Shown one piece after another: positions 1 through 9,745 of a stretch of 64,000 nucleotides of DNA (position 1 is its first letter; every line of letters begins with the position of its first letter). Source of the DNA: Parapedobacter tibetensis (GTDB lineage Bacteria; Bacteroidota; Bacteroidia; Sphingobacteriales; Sphingobacteriaceae). The stretch is taken from assembly GCF_024704835.1 (NCBI RefSeq), contig NZ_JAMXBE010000003.1:248001-312000 (forward strand). The letters run 5' to 3'. The notes beneath the pieces are model-generated. The model did no database searches. It worked only from the letters and a program-made list of their open reading frames with translations, and had not been told where the DNA came from. The translations under genes and the position numbers were made by a program.

Positions 1-872
1 TCGTCCATGATGGAAAGTTGGTAGCTCATCTCCGGACAGACCACCACAGGCAACCCGGTTTGCCTCACCCACGTAATGATAGCTTCACGGAGTTTCTTGT
101 TGTCTTCCTCTTTATGTTGGTCATTCAGGGTGTCAACCTCGTTAATCTGTTCAGCTGTCCAATCCCTGCCGAGCTGATAATATGGAGTCCGTCGGAGCCG
201 GGTGACCACGCAGAGGAATTGCTTCCGTTGCAGTTGGTGCGCATTCATGAAGTTGACGGCATCGTGGTCGTTACGGAGATCCATCGCAAACGTAGCATCG
301 GGAGCGAAGCCTATCGCGCCTGCCTTGATGTTGTTGTCTCTGAGATTTTTTTCCGAAAGGGTATCCCGGAGGTACACAAAAGACGCATTGTCCAACACGT
401 CTCGACGCTCCTGCCCGATGTCTTCAACGGTAATCCCGTAGATGCCGTAGGGTTTCTTAATGCGGGATTTCCACCATTGCAGTTTTGACTGCGCAACCAC
501 CGAGGGGCCAGAGCCGTGCAGCATGAAGTCGGCGGTTTCCGCGGCACGGATCACTTCCTCACTTTCCACTTCGCCATCCCTGATGGATCCCGTGACGATC
601 TGTAGGTCGGGGTACTTGCGTAGTAGCATCTGGTCGATAGCCCGTACCTCATGACCGGGCCAAAGGATCACGTTGGTGTCTGGCAGGTAAGTATTCAACA
701 GCGCCAGCAAGCCGGGCGTGTGGGCGATATCTCCGATATTGTAATATTGCCATCCCGATACCAATAGGATGGTTTTTGGTTTCGCTGGCTGCGCTAGCAG
801 CTGACGTAATGGAAGGCATGATGCGCCGGCGAGCAACATCATATCCTGTAGGAATGTTTTACGTTTCATCAT
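1..872 (-). CDS. Exported polysaccharide pyruvyl transferase-like protein (3' end cut by window edge)
   Basis: About 290 codons are visible; the C-terminus lies beyond the left edge. Translation from ATG-ATG at 872/869 gives a hydrophobic N-terminus (MKRKTFLQDMMLLAGASC) ending LLAQ, which looks like a signal peptide. It is followed by features of the polysaccharide pyruvyl transferase fold (PF04230): GWQYYNIGDIAHTPGLLALL, HGSGPSVV, VYLRDTFS and a FAPDATF stretch. Family members usually move pyruvate from PEP to sugars in the cytosol, so an exported copy is odd and may have another activity. It starts 10 bases after the propeller gene and is probably the last visible gene of the susC/susD operon. 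Fold assignment is fairly sure; function is inference. Confidence 0.75.
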   Translation of the reverse strand, partial: MMKRKTFLQDMMLLAGASCLPLRQLLAQPAKPKTILLVSGWQYYNIGDIAHTPGLLALLNTYLPDTNVILWPGHEVRAIDQMLLRKYPDLQIVTGSIRDGEVESEEVIRAAETADFMLHGSGPSVVAQSKLQWWKSRIKKPYGIYGITVEDIGQERRDVLDNASFVYLRDTLSEKNLRDNNIKAGAIGFAPDATFAMDLRNDHDAVNFMNAHQLQRKQFLCVVTRLRRTPYYQLGRDWTAEQINEVDTLNDQHKEEDNKKLREAIITWVRQTGLPVVVCPEMSYQLSIMD

Positions 873-882
873 TGTCAAATTA

Positions 883-2166
883 TTATAGTAATCGTTGTAC
901 TTCCGCCATTTTCACACTGCGCACACCACCATCAAAACTATTGTAAATGATGTATCTTCCGGTTCGGTCCCACGTTGGGTGGGCATCCAGTCGAAAGGAA
1001 CTATCGTTGACCTCGGCTGTTTCCACTTCGTCAATAATAAACTCCTCGCCAGTGGCGATGTTCAGCAACCGTATGGGGACCACACCGTCGCCTTTTGTCA
1101 CACTGGTTTCGTTGGGATACGCATCCGTCACCACGAATGGAAGGCCTCCGGGATGGAAGGAGGGATGGCCCGAACCGGGCCAAAACACCTCTTTCAAGTC
1201 CGTGCCGTCATATTTGAACGTCACCAGCTCAAGGGCTGGTTTATCGTCATTGACATTGAGGTTCATGGAAATATGTTCCCCATCTGGCATCCAAGCCATG
1301 TGGTGGCCACCTTTGGCATATTGCTGGGTGGTGATGGCGGTACGGATGTCGGTTCCGTCCGGCTTTAGTGTAACGACGGCTACACTGCGCTTGCCGCCAT
1401 CGCGCGGCCGCATGATGAGGCACGTCATGATCCGTGTCCCCTGCGGGTTCCACATCGCTTTGAAGCAATAGTACTCGTAATCCTGCGGGTTGGGTACGGC
1501 CAAACTGGGGATGGCTTTTTCGTAAATGTCCGCTATGGTTGCGATCCGTCGCGTTTCGTTGGCCGCTACGTCTGTCACGAAGATGCCGTCTGTAGCCACC
1601 GGTCCCATGTTGCGCTGTCTGTGCGCATCGGGAACGATGACACCGTAACCAGACTGCGCATAAAATGAATTGCGGAGGTTATGACCCACGAGCCGGCGGC
1701 CGTCTGCTGAGCACATAAATAGCGTGCCATGCAGTCTGCGGGATGCCCCTGTCAACGGATTGTACATTACGGTGACGGCCTCCCAAGTCGCTGTGTCTAC
1801 ATCATTATAGAACAACTGGCTATCATCCTTGCCCCACTGCACGTTGGCGCCCACCTGCATTTCCCAGCCGAAGGAGCGCGCCACAACCGTTGTGTCGGCG
1901 GTTTGACGATCGATGAGTACCACCTCGCCCCAGTCACCCGGTTCGGGATAATGATCCTCGAACGGCATGCGGAATAGGGCAAAATACCTTCCCGATGGGC
2001 TTAGGGGTGAGGTATCATGGAACCGGTGAATGATCCGACCCGTGGCGACCTGTTCGATTGGGACGGTAACCCGTTTGGGGTGATAGGATTGGGCCGTCGC
2101 CTGATTGATATAACCAAGCGATACGGCCCATCCTACAAGGATAAAATTCCACAGTCGCATCGCCAT
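883..2166 (-). CDS. Exported TolB/WD40-like beta-propeller protein
   Basis: 427 residues with an N-terminal signal peptide (cleavage near INQATAQ). The rest is repeated blades with TolB-type signatures: PLSPSGRYFALF, AWMPDGEHISMNL, HPSFHPGG and HPTWDRTGRYIIYNS. The repeats and length suit a seven-bladed periplasmic propeller. The His-rich loops recall oligogalacturonide lyase (PL22) propellers, but I cannot show the catalytic histidines, so a lyase role is only a possibility. It begins 3 bases after the SusD stop, so it should be co-transcribed with the transporter and may bind or cleave the same glycan. Confidence 0.75.
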   Translation of the reverse strand: MAMRLWNFILVGWAVSLGYINQATAQSYHPKRVTVPIEQVATGRIIHRFHDTSPLSPSGRYFALFRMPFEDHYPEPGDWGEVVLIDRQTADTTVVARSFGWEMQVGANVQWGKDDSQLFYNDVDTATWEAVTVMYNPLTGASRRLHGTLFMCSADGRRLVGHNLRNSFYAQSGYGVIVPDAHRQRNMGPVATDGIFVTDVAANETRRIATIADIYEKAIPSLAVPNPQDYEYYCFKAMWNPQGTRIMTCLIMRPRDGGKRSVAVVTLKPDGTDIRTAITTQQYAKGGHHMAWMPDGEHISMNLNVNDDKPALELVTFKYDGTDLKEVFWPGSGHPSFHPGGLPFVVTDAYPNETSVTKGDGVVPIRLLNIATGEEFIIDEVETAEVNDSSFRLDAHPTWDRTGRYIIYNSFDGGVRSVKMAEVQRLL

Positions 2167-2169
2167 TAC

Positions 2170-3639
2170 CTATAGTTGATACCCCGGATTTTGTTCCAGC
2201 AACGGATTATTGTCGATGTCCGATTGCGGAATGGGTAACAGTACATGGAAGGGTTTGATCAACGCATTCCGATTGAAGCTGTTTTCTGCCTTTACGGCAT
2301 CGATAAGCCTGCCGGTGCGAACCAAGTCGAACCACCGCATGTTTTCAAACGGAAATTCCAAGCGACGTTCCAACCAAACCGCCTCTTTAAAGGCCTGGTA
2401 GTCGAGCCCTTCCACCGGATCGAGCCCTGCACGGGTCCGTACGCTGTTCAGCGCCTCATAGGCTAACGCATCGGGTCCGCTGTTTACTTCGTTCTGGGCC
2501 TCCGCATACATCAAGAGCACATCAGCAAAGCGAATGATCGGGTAGCTTGTTCCCTCCCCACCATTCGTTTGAGCGGTCTTATCCCACAATTTCTGGAAGG
2601 AGATGGCGTTGGCTGGATTAGGGTCGGTGATCGACAGGTTGACCGTCTGGCCACCGAACGTATACGAAGTAATAAATGTCACTTCCCGCCGCTGATCGGC
2701 TTCGGTATACGAATTGTAAAGACTCGCGGTTGGCCTGGCTATCCCTGCTCCGCCACCTGGATAGATGGGCGCACCCCGTACACCGTAACCACGGCCTTGT
2801 CCATGCCCACTTACATCTGTAAGGAATTGTTTCTCCAATATGTTTTCCTTGCCTCCGCGTGCACTAAGTGCAAATGCTTCCGCAAAAGTGTCGTACAGGC
2901 CAAATGATCCATCGTCGATCACTTCCCTCGATTTTTGCGCTGCCTGTTGCCAGAAGGGTGAACCGGTGTCTGTGCCCGCCCGGAAAAGGTACATGCGGGC
3001 CAGTAATGCTTTTGCAGCATTACTGGTTGCTCTTCCGACATCCGCTGCTTCGTACTTCTGAGGCAATACTTGCTCAGCTTCCTGAAGATCGGCTTCGATC
3101 AACGTATACGCCTCTTCTGCAGATGAACGGGCTACTTCCAGGTTTTCTGCCCCTTCGGTGGGTTCGGTTACGATAGGTACCCCACCGTAAAACCGAACCA
3201 GGTTGAGGTAGGCGAGCGCGCGCAGGAATTTGGCTTCCGCGATATAGCGGCTCCTGAGCTGTTCGTCCATCGGGATGTCGGGCAACCGCCTAATCACAAT
3301 ATTGGAGCGGTTAATACCGGTGTAGGCGCCTGCAAAAAAGCCGAGGAAGCCAGTTTGGGGGGTGATGTCGTACCGCCAGATCAGTGGACGGTCGGCGCCT
3401 CCAGTCAGGAAGGGGATGGCATCGTCTGTTGCGACCAAGTCGTGAAAGACATCGGGATAGTTGATGGAGGCGTAGCAGGCACCCAATGCCGCTCTGGCGT
3501 CCTCGGCCGTACGGTAGAAGGTAGCATCGGTCAAATTCGTTACCGGTGCGATGTCCAACCGGCTTTCGCAACCCGATAAAGCAACGGCCCCTATGATCAG
3601 GGCCGAGAAAAAATAGTATGTTTTGTTCAACAGTTTCAT
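2170..3639 (-). CDS. susD: SusD/RagB-family outer-membrane glycan-binding lipoprotein
   Basis: 489 residues. A lipoprotein signal ends ALSGC, with the lipid-bearing Cys at residue 24. SusD features include the N-terminal segment around ATFYRTAEDARAALGACY, the TPR-like helices (AEAKFLRALAYLNLVRFYGGVP) and the C-terminal FENMRWFDLVRTG and LLEQNPGY. SusD proteins sit on the cell surface as a lid on SusC and capture oligosaccharides. The gene starts 5 bases after the susC stop, a standard susC-susD pair. Confidence 0.96.
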   Translation of the reverse strand: MKLLNKTYYFFSALIIGAVALSGCESRLDIAPVTNLTDATFYRTAEDARAALGACYASINYPDVFHDLVATDDAIPFLTGGADRPLIWRYDITPQTGFLGFFAGAYTGINRSNIVIRRLPDIPMDEQLRSRYIAEAKFLRALAYLNLVRFYGGVPIVTEPTEGAENLEVARSSAEEAYTLIEADLQEAEQVLPQKYEAADVGRATSNAAKALLARMYLFRAGTDTGSPFWQQAAQKSREVIDDGSFGLYDTFAEAFALSARGGKENILEKQFLTDVSGHGQGRGYGVRGAPIYPGGGAGIARPTASLYNSYTEADQRREVTFITSYTFGGQTVNLSITDPNPANAISFQKLWDKTAQTNGGEGTSYPIIRFADVLLMYAEAQNEVNSGPDALAYEALNSVRTRAGLDPVEGLDYQAFKEAVWLERRLEFPFENMRWFDLVRTGRLIDAVKAENSFNRNALIKPFHVLLPIPQSDIDNNPLLEQNPGYQL

Positions 3640-3644
3640 AGTAA

Positions 3645-6600
3645 TCAGAATTTAAGGTTCAACCCGAACAAAAATGTTTTCGCCGATGGGTAGACTCCGT
3701 AGTCGATCCCCTGGCTGATGGACGAATTGCCGAACCGGTTCACTTCGGGGTCATATCCCGTGTAGTCGGTAATGGTAAACAGGTTTTGCCCCGACGCATA
3801 AATGCGCAGCTGGCTAATGGGCAATGCACGGAACCACGTGCTGGGCAGCGTGTACCCCAATGTAATGGTTTTGAAGCGGATATAGGATCCGTCTTCGACC
3901 TGGAGAGAAGACAATATCCGCGACCCGCCGGCTGCATTGGCCCTCGGTATGGTATTGCTCGGGTTATCGGGCGTCCACCGGTCGATTACCCGTGTGGAGA
4001 GGTTGTTGCCGCCCGTCATGTTCAATTGGTCAAAACTGCCATAGTTGAGGATTTCGTTGCCGAATACGCCTTGTATGAACACGTTGAGATCGATGCCTTT
4101 ATAGGTAAACGTGTTGTTCCACCCGCTGAAACTGGTCGGATTCGAATTGCCGATAATCGCTCGGTCATCATCATTGATTGCATTATCCCCATTCTGGTCT
4201 ACATACCGCATGTCTCCCGGCTTGGCAGCGGGTTGTGCCGACGCGGCGACCTCTGCTTCGGTTTGAAAAATGCCGTCCATCTCGTACCCAAAGAAATTGC
4301 CGAGCGGTTCGCCCACACGGAGTAGGATCGGGTTCAATGTCGTATTGGAGATATACGCATCCACACCCGTACGGAATTCTTGCCGTTTATCCAGTGCCAG
4401 TACTTTGTTCTTATTAAATGTGATGTTGAACGAAGTCGTCCATTTCAGGTCCGCCTTGTCGATGATGTCTGCGCTGATGGCAAGTTCTACCCCTTTGTTT
4501 TCCACCTCGCCGATATTCTGCAGCATGTTGCTAAACCCCGAAGTGGTGGGCACGCCGACGTTGAAAAGGAGGTCTGACGTGGTCTTGTGGTAATAATCAC
4601 CTGTAAACGTAAGCCGGTTATCAAAGAAACCCAGGTCCAGGCCGATATCAAACTGGGCGTTTTTTTCCCAGCGTAGATCAGGGTTGGGGATGATGCTGGG
4701 TGCGTTGCCGACATAAACGGTGCCACCCAATACATAATTAGAAGAGGAAAGGCCAGCCACGTATCGATAATTATCAATTTCCTGATTGCCCGATAGTCCA
4801 TAACTCACCCGCAATTTCGCATCACTGAGTTTATTGACATTGCGCAGCCACGACTCGTTCTTTAGTTTCCACGCGAATGCCCCGGATGGGAAGAATCCGA
4901 ATTTGTTGTTCGGCCCGAAGCGCGAAGACCCATCTCGGCGTCCGGTAAGTGTAAACAGGAATCGATCATCGAATCCATAGTTCACCCGTGCGATGTACGA
5001 AATCAACCGCCACTGATTCGCTCCGGACGCCGGCGCCACCAAGGTAGATCCGCTGCCCAGATTGTGGTACAGGGCGAAATCGTCATTGAAATTATTCGCC
5101 CTTGCCGTTGCGGTCTCGTAGTCCGATTGTTGGTAGGTGTAGCCGATCAGGGCGTTGAAGTTGTGCCGGTCGCTAAATTGGCTGTCGTACGTCAGCGTGT
5201 TTTCATTGAGCCAATTGATGGTCTGGGCTGAGGCCACCTCCGCTTTCCCACCCAGTGAAGCACCCGCAAGCACCAACTGGGAAGTGTACGCGCTGACTTT
5301 GTTGGCCAATAGATCGGCGCCAATGGTACTCCGTAGTTTCAGTCCGTCGATGATTTCCAGTTCGGCATAGGCGTTGCTGAGTACGCGGATAAGCGAACTC
5401 CGCTTGGTATATTCCATGGCCATGGCGTAGGGGTTATCCGCACCCAACCCGTTGAGCGGACCGGTATAGGTATGGTACGTGCCGTCTTCGTTGAAAATCG
5501 ATAACGTTGGTGAGTAATTGAGCGTAGCCGGGATCAGGTTATCGTACGAGGTATTTCGCCCAGTTTCGGTCTCGGCGGTGTTGCCGTGGGTATAGGCTGC
5601 CTGCGTGGATAGCCCCACCTTCAATCGGTCGGACACGTCACTATCCAGGTTGGCCCTAAGCGAATAGCGGTTGAAGTCGCTCCGCAAGATAATGCCTTCC
5701 TGACCGTAATAGCCCAGCGATATCGCATAGCGGTTTTTCTCCGTGCCGCCCAGCGCGCTTAATTGGTGGTCGTGTATGGGGGCATCGCGCATCACCGCGC
5801 TTTGCCAGTCCGTTCCTTCACTCAGTGTTTCGGGCAGCGGCCGGTCGGCTGCGCTGCCGTCAAAATAGGGCGCGCCGCCATTGTTTACGTTTGCTTCGTT
5901 GACAAACTCCGCAAATTGCCGTGCGTTCAATAGCGGAAGTTTATGGCGCACCGATTGCTGGCCGTAATAGCCATCGTAGGTAATCATCGATTGGCCCGCT
6001 TTGCCACGTTTGGTTGTCACCAGGATGACCCCGTTTGAACCCCGAGAACCATAGATCGCCGTTGCCGAAGCGTCTTTAAGCACTTCCATCGATTCGATAT
6101 CGTTGGTGTTGATGGAATTGAGGTTTCCCGTGGGGAAGCCGTCAATGACATAGAGCGGTTCGTTGCCCGCATTCACTGATCCCGTACCGCGGATACGGAC
6201 GGTAGTGCTTCCACCGGGCCGCGCAGAATTGGTGATTACATTTACACCAGCAACCCGGCCCTGCATGGCGCGGTCCAAAGCGACGATGGGGGTAGACTGG
6301 ATTTCCGAAGCGCCTACGGAAGCAACCGATCCGGTTAAATCACCCCGTTTAACGGTACCGTAGCCTACAACCACCACTTCTTCCAGATCACTTACCGAAG
6401 CGGTCAGGGTGACATTGATGGTCGGGTTGGTTCCGATGGGCCGTTCAACAGCATTATAGCCCAGCATGGAGAATACCAGCGTACCTCCTGCTGACGGTGG
6501 CGTGATTCGGAAATAGCCATTGGCATCGGTTGTGGTAGCGGCAGCGGTACCTTTTATCGTTACCGTTGCCCCCTCCAATGGATTTTGCTGCTCATCGACA

Positions 6601-7058
6601 ACCCTGCCGCTCACCTCCTGCTGTTGTTCAACAATTACCGGATTGGGGGTAGTAGCAGCACGCATAGGTATGTTAGGCTTCTTTCTGGTGACCAAAATGG
6701 TCTTATCTTCAATGGCATACGTAAACGGCTGTTCAGCAAAAAGCTTGTCCAGCAATTTGGTCATCTCCATGTTATCGGCTACAATACTTACCGGTTTGGC
6801 ACGTTTCAACTCTTCATAATTGTACAAGACCACATAGCCGCTTTGCTGTTCAATAGATTGAAAGACCTTTTCGAGTGGAGTACGTCTCGAGTTTATGGTA
6901 ATGGTCTGTGAATAGCTTCGTGCTTGCAACTGCATACACGTAATCAACAGCAGTACATAACTTATTTTGATGATCATAAGGACTTGCCGTAAAATAGATC
7001 TATTGGTATACGGCCCGGGACGTAGGTAAATGTCTTCCAGGCCTCGCTTATTATTCAT
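3645..7058 (-). CDS. susC: SusC/RagA TonB-dependent transporter with N-terminal STN signalling domain
   Basis: 1137 residues. In order: signal region (MIIKISYVLLLITCMQLQA; M at 6977 is an alternative start), STN/secretin domain at about 50-125 (TPLEKVFQSIEQQSGYVVLY, then ILVTRK), CarboxypepD_reg-like domain at about 145-230, plug with EEVVVVGYGT and the SusC-type ASATAIYGSRGSNGVILVTT, then a 22-strand barrel ending in FGLNLKF. The STN domain is the signature of receptors that pass substrate occupancy to a FecR anti-sigma factor. That matches the fecR and ECF sigma genes directly upstream, so this transporter is probably induced by its own ligand. Confidence 0.96.
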   Translation of the reverse strand: MNNKRGLEDIYLRPGPYTNRSILRQVLMIIKISYVLLLITCMQLQARSYSQTITINSRRTPLEKVFQSIEQQSGYVVLYNYEELKRAKPVSIVADNMEMTKLLDKLFAEQPFTYAIEDKTILVTRKKPNIPMRAATTPNPVIVEQQQEVSGRVVDEQQNPLEGATVTIKGTAAATTTDANGYFRITPPSAGGTLVFSMLGYNAVERPIGTNPTINVTLTASVSDLEEVVVVGYGTVKRGDLTGSVASVGASEIQSTPIVALDRAMQGRVAGVNVITNSARPGGSTTVRIRGTGSVNAGNEPLYVIDGFPTGNLNSINTNDIESMEVLKDASATAIYGSRGSNGVILVTTKRGKAGQSMITYDGYYGQQSVRHKLPLLNARQFAEFVNEANVNNGGAPYFDGSAADRPLPETLSEGTDWQSAVMRDAPIHDHQLSALGGTEKNRYAISLGYYGQEGIILRSDFNRYSLRANLDSDVSDRLKVGLSTQAAYTHGNTAETETGRNTSYDNLIPATLNYSPTLSIFNEDGTYHTYTGPLNGLGADNPYAMAMEYTKRSSLIRVLSNAYAELEIIDGLKLRSTIGADLLANKVSAYTSQLVLAGASLGGKAEVASAQTINWLNENTLTYDSQFSDRHNFNALIGYTYQQSDYETATARANNFNDDFALYHNLGSGSTLVAPASGANQWRLISYIARVNYGFDDRFLFTLTGRRDGSSRFGPNNKFGFFPSGAFAWKLKNESWLRNVNKLSDAKLRVSYGLSGNQEIDNYRYVAGLSSSNYVLGGTVYVGNAPSIIPNPDLRWEKNAQFDIGLDLGFFDNRLTFTGDYYHKTTSDLLFNVGVPTTSGFSNMLQNIGEVENKGVELAISADIIDKADLKWTTSFNITFNKNKVLALDKRQEFRTGVDAYISNTTLNPILLRVGEPLGNFFGYEMDGIFQTEAEVAASAQPAAKPGDMRYVDQNGDNAINDDDRAIIGNSNPTSFSGWNNTFTYKGIDLNVFIQGVFGNEILNYGSFDQLNMTGGNNLSTRVIDRWTPDNPSNTIPRANAAGGSRILSSLQVEDGSYIRFKTITLGYTLPSTWFRALPISQLRIYASGQNLFTITDYTGYDPEVNRFGNSSISQGIDYGVYPSAKTFLFGLNLKF

Positions 7059-7233
7059 AACTTTGTAGTGCTAAGGTTATACTTTGGTGGAATAATCCGA
7101 ATTATCATATCAGGGTACCCATAGCTTATGGCGGGGTAAGTGGTGCAAACACTTCCCTGCCTTTCTATCGTATCCCTGTCGGCTTTATGGTGGGGTTCTC
7201 ATCATAGTCGTAATCGTTAAGTTTATTAATCAG

Positions 7234-8508
7234 TTATTCATTATCTTGTGAAGCATACAGGACCAATGTGCGGTTTGCTTTCAGTTCGGATTTGATATGG
7301 AAATCTTTTTCCAGAAAACTAAGGAACGTTGATAGTTTAACTCCGCGACTCATTTTCCCACCTAAATACCCTATAGGTTTTTTGCCCTGATAAATCACAT
7401 CGACATCATACCAGCGCTCCACCTGCTTCAGCGATTCATCAATACTTAGGCCGTGGAAATTAAACAGCCCATCTTTCCAAGCGATGGCTGTATACGGGTC
7501 AATCTTGTTGACACTGATTTCGCCACTATCATCAACAACGCTTTGTTGATTCGGCGTCAATACTTGGCTTTTCCCGTTTGTTGCGCCGTCAGTAGACGCA
7601 TATACCTGCACAGAGCCAGTTAAAAGTGTCGTCTTGGTCAGTACCTCGTTGTTATACGCATTGATATTGAATGAAGTGCCGAGTACCTCAATCCGTTGCT
7701 TCACCGTATTGACGATGAACGGCTTGGACTGGTCTTTAGACACCTCAAAATAAGCTTCTCCCTGAAGGGATACTTCCCGTTTGTCGCCGTCGAAGGCGAC
7801 CGGGTAGGTAAGTGAGCTGGCCGCGTTGAGCCATAGGTGGGTGCCATCGGCGAGGGTGATTTGATACTGGCCGCCTTTGGGGGTTGTTAGAGACATTAGA
7901 CGAGAGACCTGTCTGTTGTCTGTTGCCTGTTGCCCGTAATCTAAAATCTCGCTTCCACTCAAATACGAAATCTCATCTCCGATTACGATGCCGCTCTCTT
8001 CCGAACTCAAATTGACGGTTTGCCCGTCTACGAGTGTCAAGGTTGCACGGTTACCACCAGGGAGAATCTGCGCTGGTGTGATGGCTGCCGACTCCGGCTG
8101 ACTGAGGTCGGCTATAAAAAAGTAAATGCCGGTAAACAAGAAAATGAGCGCGGCGGCCGCGGCCGGGATGTTCCACCAAACTCGATGGGTACGTCTTGGC
8201 GTTTCGGCCGCAACGGGCGTATCTCGATGGATTTTCGCTTGTAGTTGGGGATAAAGGGAGGCAACACGCTGGGCGATGAAATCGGCATCGCTCGTTTCGG
8301 AGGGATTATCCAATGCCTGGTAGATGGTTTTCCTAAAAGCATCGTCCTCCAATGCAGCGAGTTTGGCAAACAATTGGTCAAATTCATCGCGACTAATCTG
8401 CTTGTCTAAATAAGCAGTTAACAGCTTATGTATTGCTCTGCGGTTGTCCAAAATGAAAGTAAGTTTATAATTCGTTTTGTAGTCTATACGGTCCGGCTCG
8501 GAAAACAC
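7234..8508 (-). CDS. fecR: FecR-family anti-sigma factor / sensor
   Basis: 424 residues. The N-terminal cytoplasmic part (DUF4880-like helices) is followed by one membrane segment (VWWNIPAAAAALIFLFTGIY, about 120-140) and a periplasmic FecR domain with LTTPKGGQYQITLADGTHLWLNAASSL broken across the hallmark positions and EAYFEVSKD. A DUF4974-type C-terminus (WKDGLFNFHGLSIDESLKQVERWYDVDV region) should contact the STN domain of SusC. It lies between the sigma gene (43 bases upstream) and the STN-bearing susC, the classic Bacteroidota trans-envelope signalling order. Confidence 0.95.
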   Translation of the reverse strand: MFSEPDRIDYKTNYKLTFILDNRRAIHKLLTAYLDKQISRDEFDQLFAKLAALEDDAFRKTIYQALDNPSETSDADFIAQRVASLYPQLQAKIHRDTPVAAETPRRTHRVWWNIPAAAAALIFLFTGIYFFIADLSQPESAAITPAQILPGGNRATLTLVDGQTVNLSSEESGIVIGDEISYLSGSEILDYGQQATDNRQVSRLMSLTTPKGGQYQITLADGTHLWLNAASSLTYPVAFDGDKREVSLQGEAYFEVSKDQSKPFIVNTVKQRIEVLGTSFNINAYNNEVLTKTTLLTGSVQVYASTDGATNGKSQVLTPNQQSVVDDSGEISVNKIDPYTAIAWKDGLFNFHGLSIDESLKQVERWYDVDVIYQGKKPIGYLGGKMSRGVKLSTFLSFLEKDFHIKSELKANRTLVLYASQDNE

Positions 8509-8551
8509 ACTATTGCTAGACGAAAAAAAATGAAATATTAATGAGGTGCGG

Positions 8552-9157
8552 TTAAAAAATACGCGACGCGATCAACAGGAAGAGGAGCAGGGCGTGCTCG
8601 CTGCGCGTGGCGTGGAGCACAAAATTTTTGATTTCCTTGATGGCTTTGACCAGTTGATTGCTCACGGTCGATACAGAGATCCCCATCAAGTCAGCCACCT
8701 CCTGATAGCTCTTTTCGTGCAGTTTGCACAGCAGCAAGATCTGCTTGCGTTTTGGCGGCAATTGATTGATCGCAGCGGAAAGTAGCTGCTGTTCTTCTTT
8801 AGCAATCAAGGCTTCCTCTGTATGGAGATAAGAGCTTACTGTGCTGGCCCACAGTTCTTGCTGCAATGCCTTGTCGCGGGTTATTTTTCGGAAAACGTCT
8901 ATGGCCAGGTGATCTGTGATACGATACAGGTACGTCTTGAACGCGCGTTGAGGGTCTATCTGCGCGCGCTTCTCCCAAAGTTTCAGAAAGGTGTCTTGCA
9001 GGATTTCCTCTACGGTATCGGGGTCTTTCAGTAAACGCAATAGCCGCTGGTAAAGAATAGGAGCAAAGCAGTCGTAAATTTCCTTAAATGCCGCATCATC
9101 CCCCTCACGCAATCTGCGTAGCAAATCGGGGTCTACTTTTGGCGATGGGTGCGGCAT
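8552..9157 (-). CDS. ECF (FecI-like) RNA polymerase sigma factor
   Basis: 201 residues from ATG at 9157. Region 2 is seen in VEEILQDTFLKLWEKR and YLYRITDHLAIDVFRK; region 4 in LPPKRKQILLLCKLHEKSYQEVADLMGISVSTVSNQL. A longer frame opens with TTG at 9175, but a TATGTTTG box at 9180-9173 overlaps that codon and would place the transcript start near 9166, so 9157 fits better. It presumably directs transcription of the susC-susD operon downstream when released by FecR. The C-terminus is unusually hydrophobic (HALLLFLLIASRIF). Confidence 0.95.
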   Translation of the reverse strand: MPHPSPKVDPDLLRRLREGDDAAFKEIYDCFAPILYQRLLRLLKDPDTVEEILQDTFLKLWEKRAQIDPQRAFKTYLYRITDHLAIDVFRKITRDKALQQELWASTVSSYLHTEEALIAKEEQQLLSAAINQLPPKRKQILLLCKLHEKSYQEVADLMGISVSTVSNQLVKAIKEIKNFVLHATRSEHALLLFLLIASRIF

Positions 9158-9172
9158 AATTGGAAATTTGTC

Positions 9173-9180
9173 CAAACATA
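9173..9180 (-). promoter_or_regulatory. -7 box of the ECF sigma gene
   Basis: TATGTTTG matches the Bacteroidota -7 consensus TAnnTTTG. A TTGG about 20 bases upstream could serve as the -33 element. The start codon at 9157 is 15 bases downstream. Confidence 0.55.
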
Positions 9181-9216
9181 CAGATTTTTGGAATACCCGA
9201 CCAAGCTAAGTCGCCA

Positions 9217-9579
9217 TTATTTCTGTTTTTCGAGGTATGCTACCAGCGAAGCCAGCTCCTGATAGCTCAACTCATTGGCGAGCCCCTCCCGAGCCACTCT
9301 TTCACGTCTAGCTACACGAACTGTCAATTCCCTTGTGTTCGTTGCGTCTACGGGGACAACAAGGTCATAGCGATCTACTATGCCATCACCGTTAATATCA
9401 GCATGGATTGGATCTCCGATTTCTGCTCTTGGCGTTTGTTGGGGGCTATCCTCTATTTCTTCTTCATCCCTGAAAGTTCCCGTTTTAAGATAGGTGGCAC
9501 CGTCATTTTCGAAATAGCCGCAACTGGAACATCCGTCACCCAGGAAAAGCGCATGGTTTTGTCCGTATCCGCAACAAAT
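9217..9579 (-). pseudogene. Relic of a protein with an EF-hand-like calcium loop
   Basis: An open frame of about 120 codons with no usable start codon. It reads convincingly as protein: GYGQNHALFLGDGCSSCGY early, HADINGDGIVDRYDL (a DxNxDG EF-hand/dockerin-type loop) in the middle, and a charged helical end. A second frame starting with ATG near 9641 (TMKSAIKAAVIEF) could be its N-terminus after one frameshift around 9575. The overlapping plus-strand frame 9160-9660 has a poor composition and is taken as its shadow. Family unknown. Confidence 0.45.
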
Positions 9580-9745
9580 TCAATGACAGCGGCTTTAATG
9601 GCTGATTTCATTGTTGTCATAGCGCAAAAAATATTAAACAAAGTGGAATCGGAAATATAATTTCCATTGTGGTACTCAAAAACTTGTCTGATTGGTTGTG
9701 TAACCCTCCTGAAAACTTAACGGAAACCCACCGGATGGGTGGTGA

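Noticed and set aside
9160-9660. 166-codon plus-strand frame
   Set aside because: Its composition is unlike a real protein, and the opposite strand carries a better frame with an EF-hand loop and the sigma promoter.
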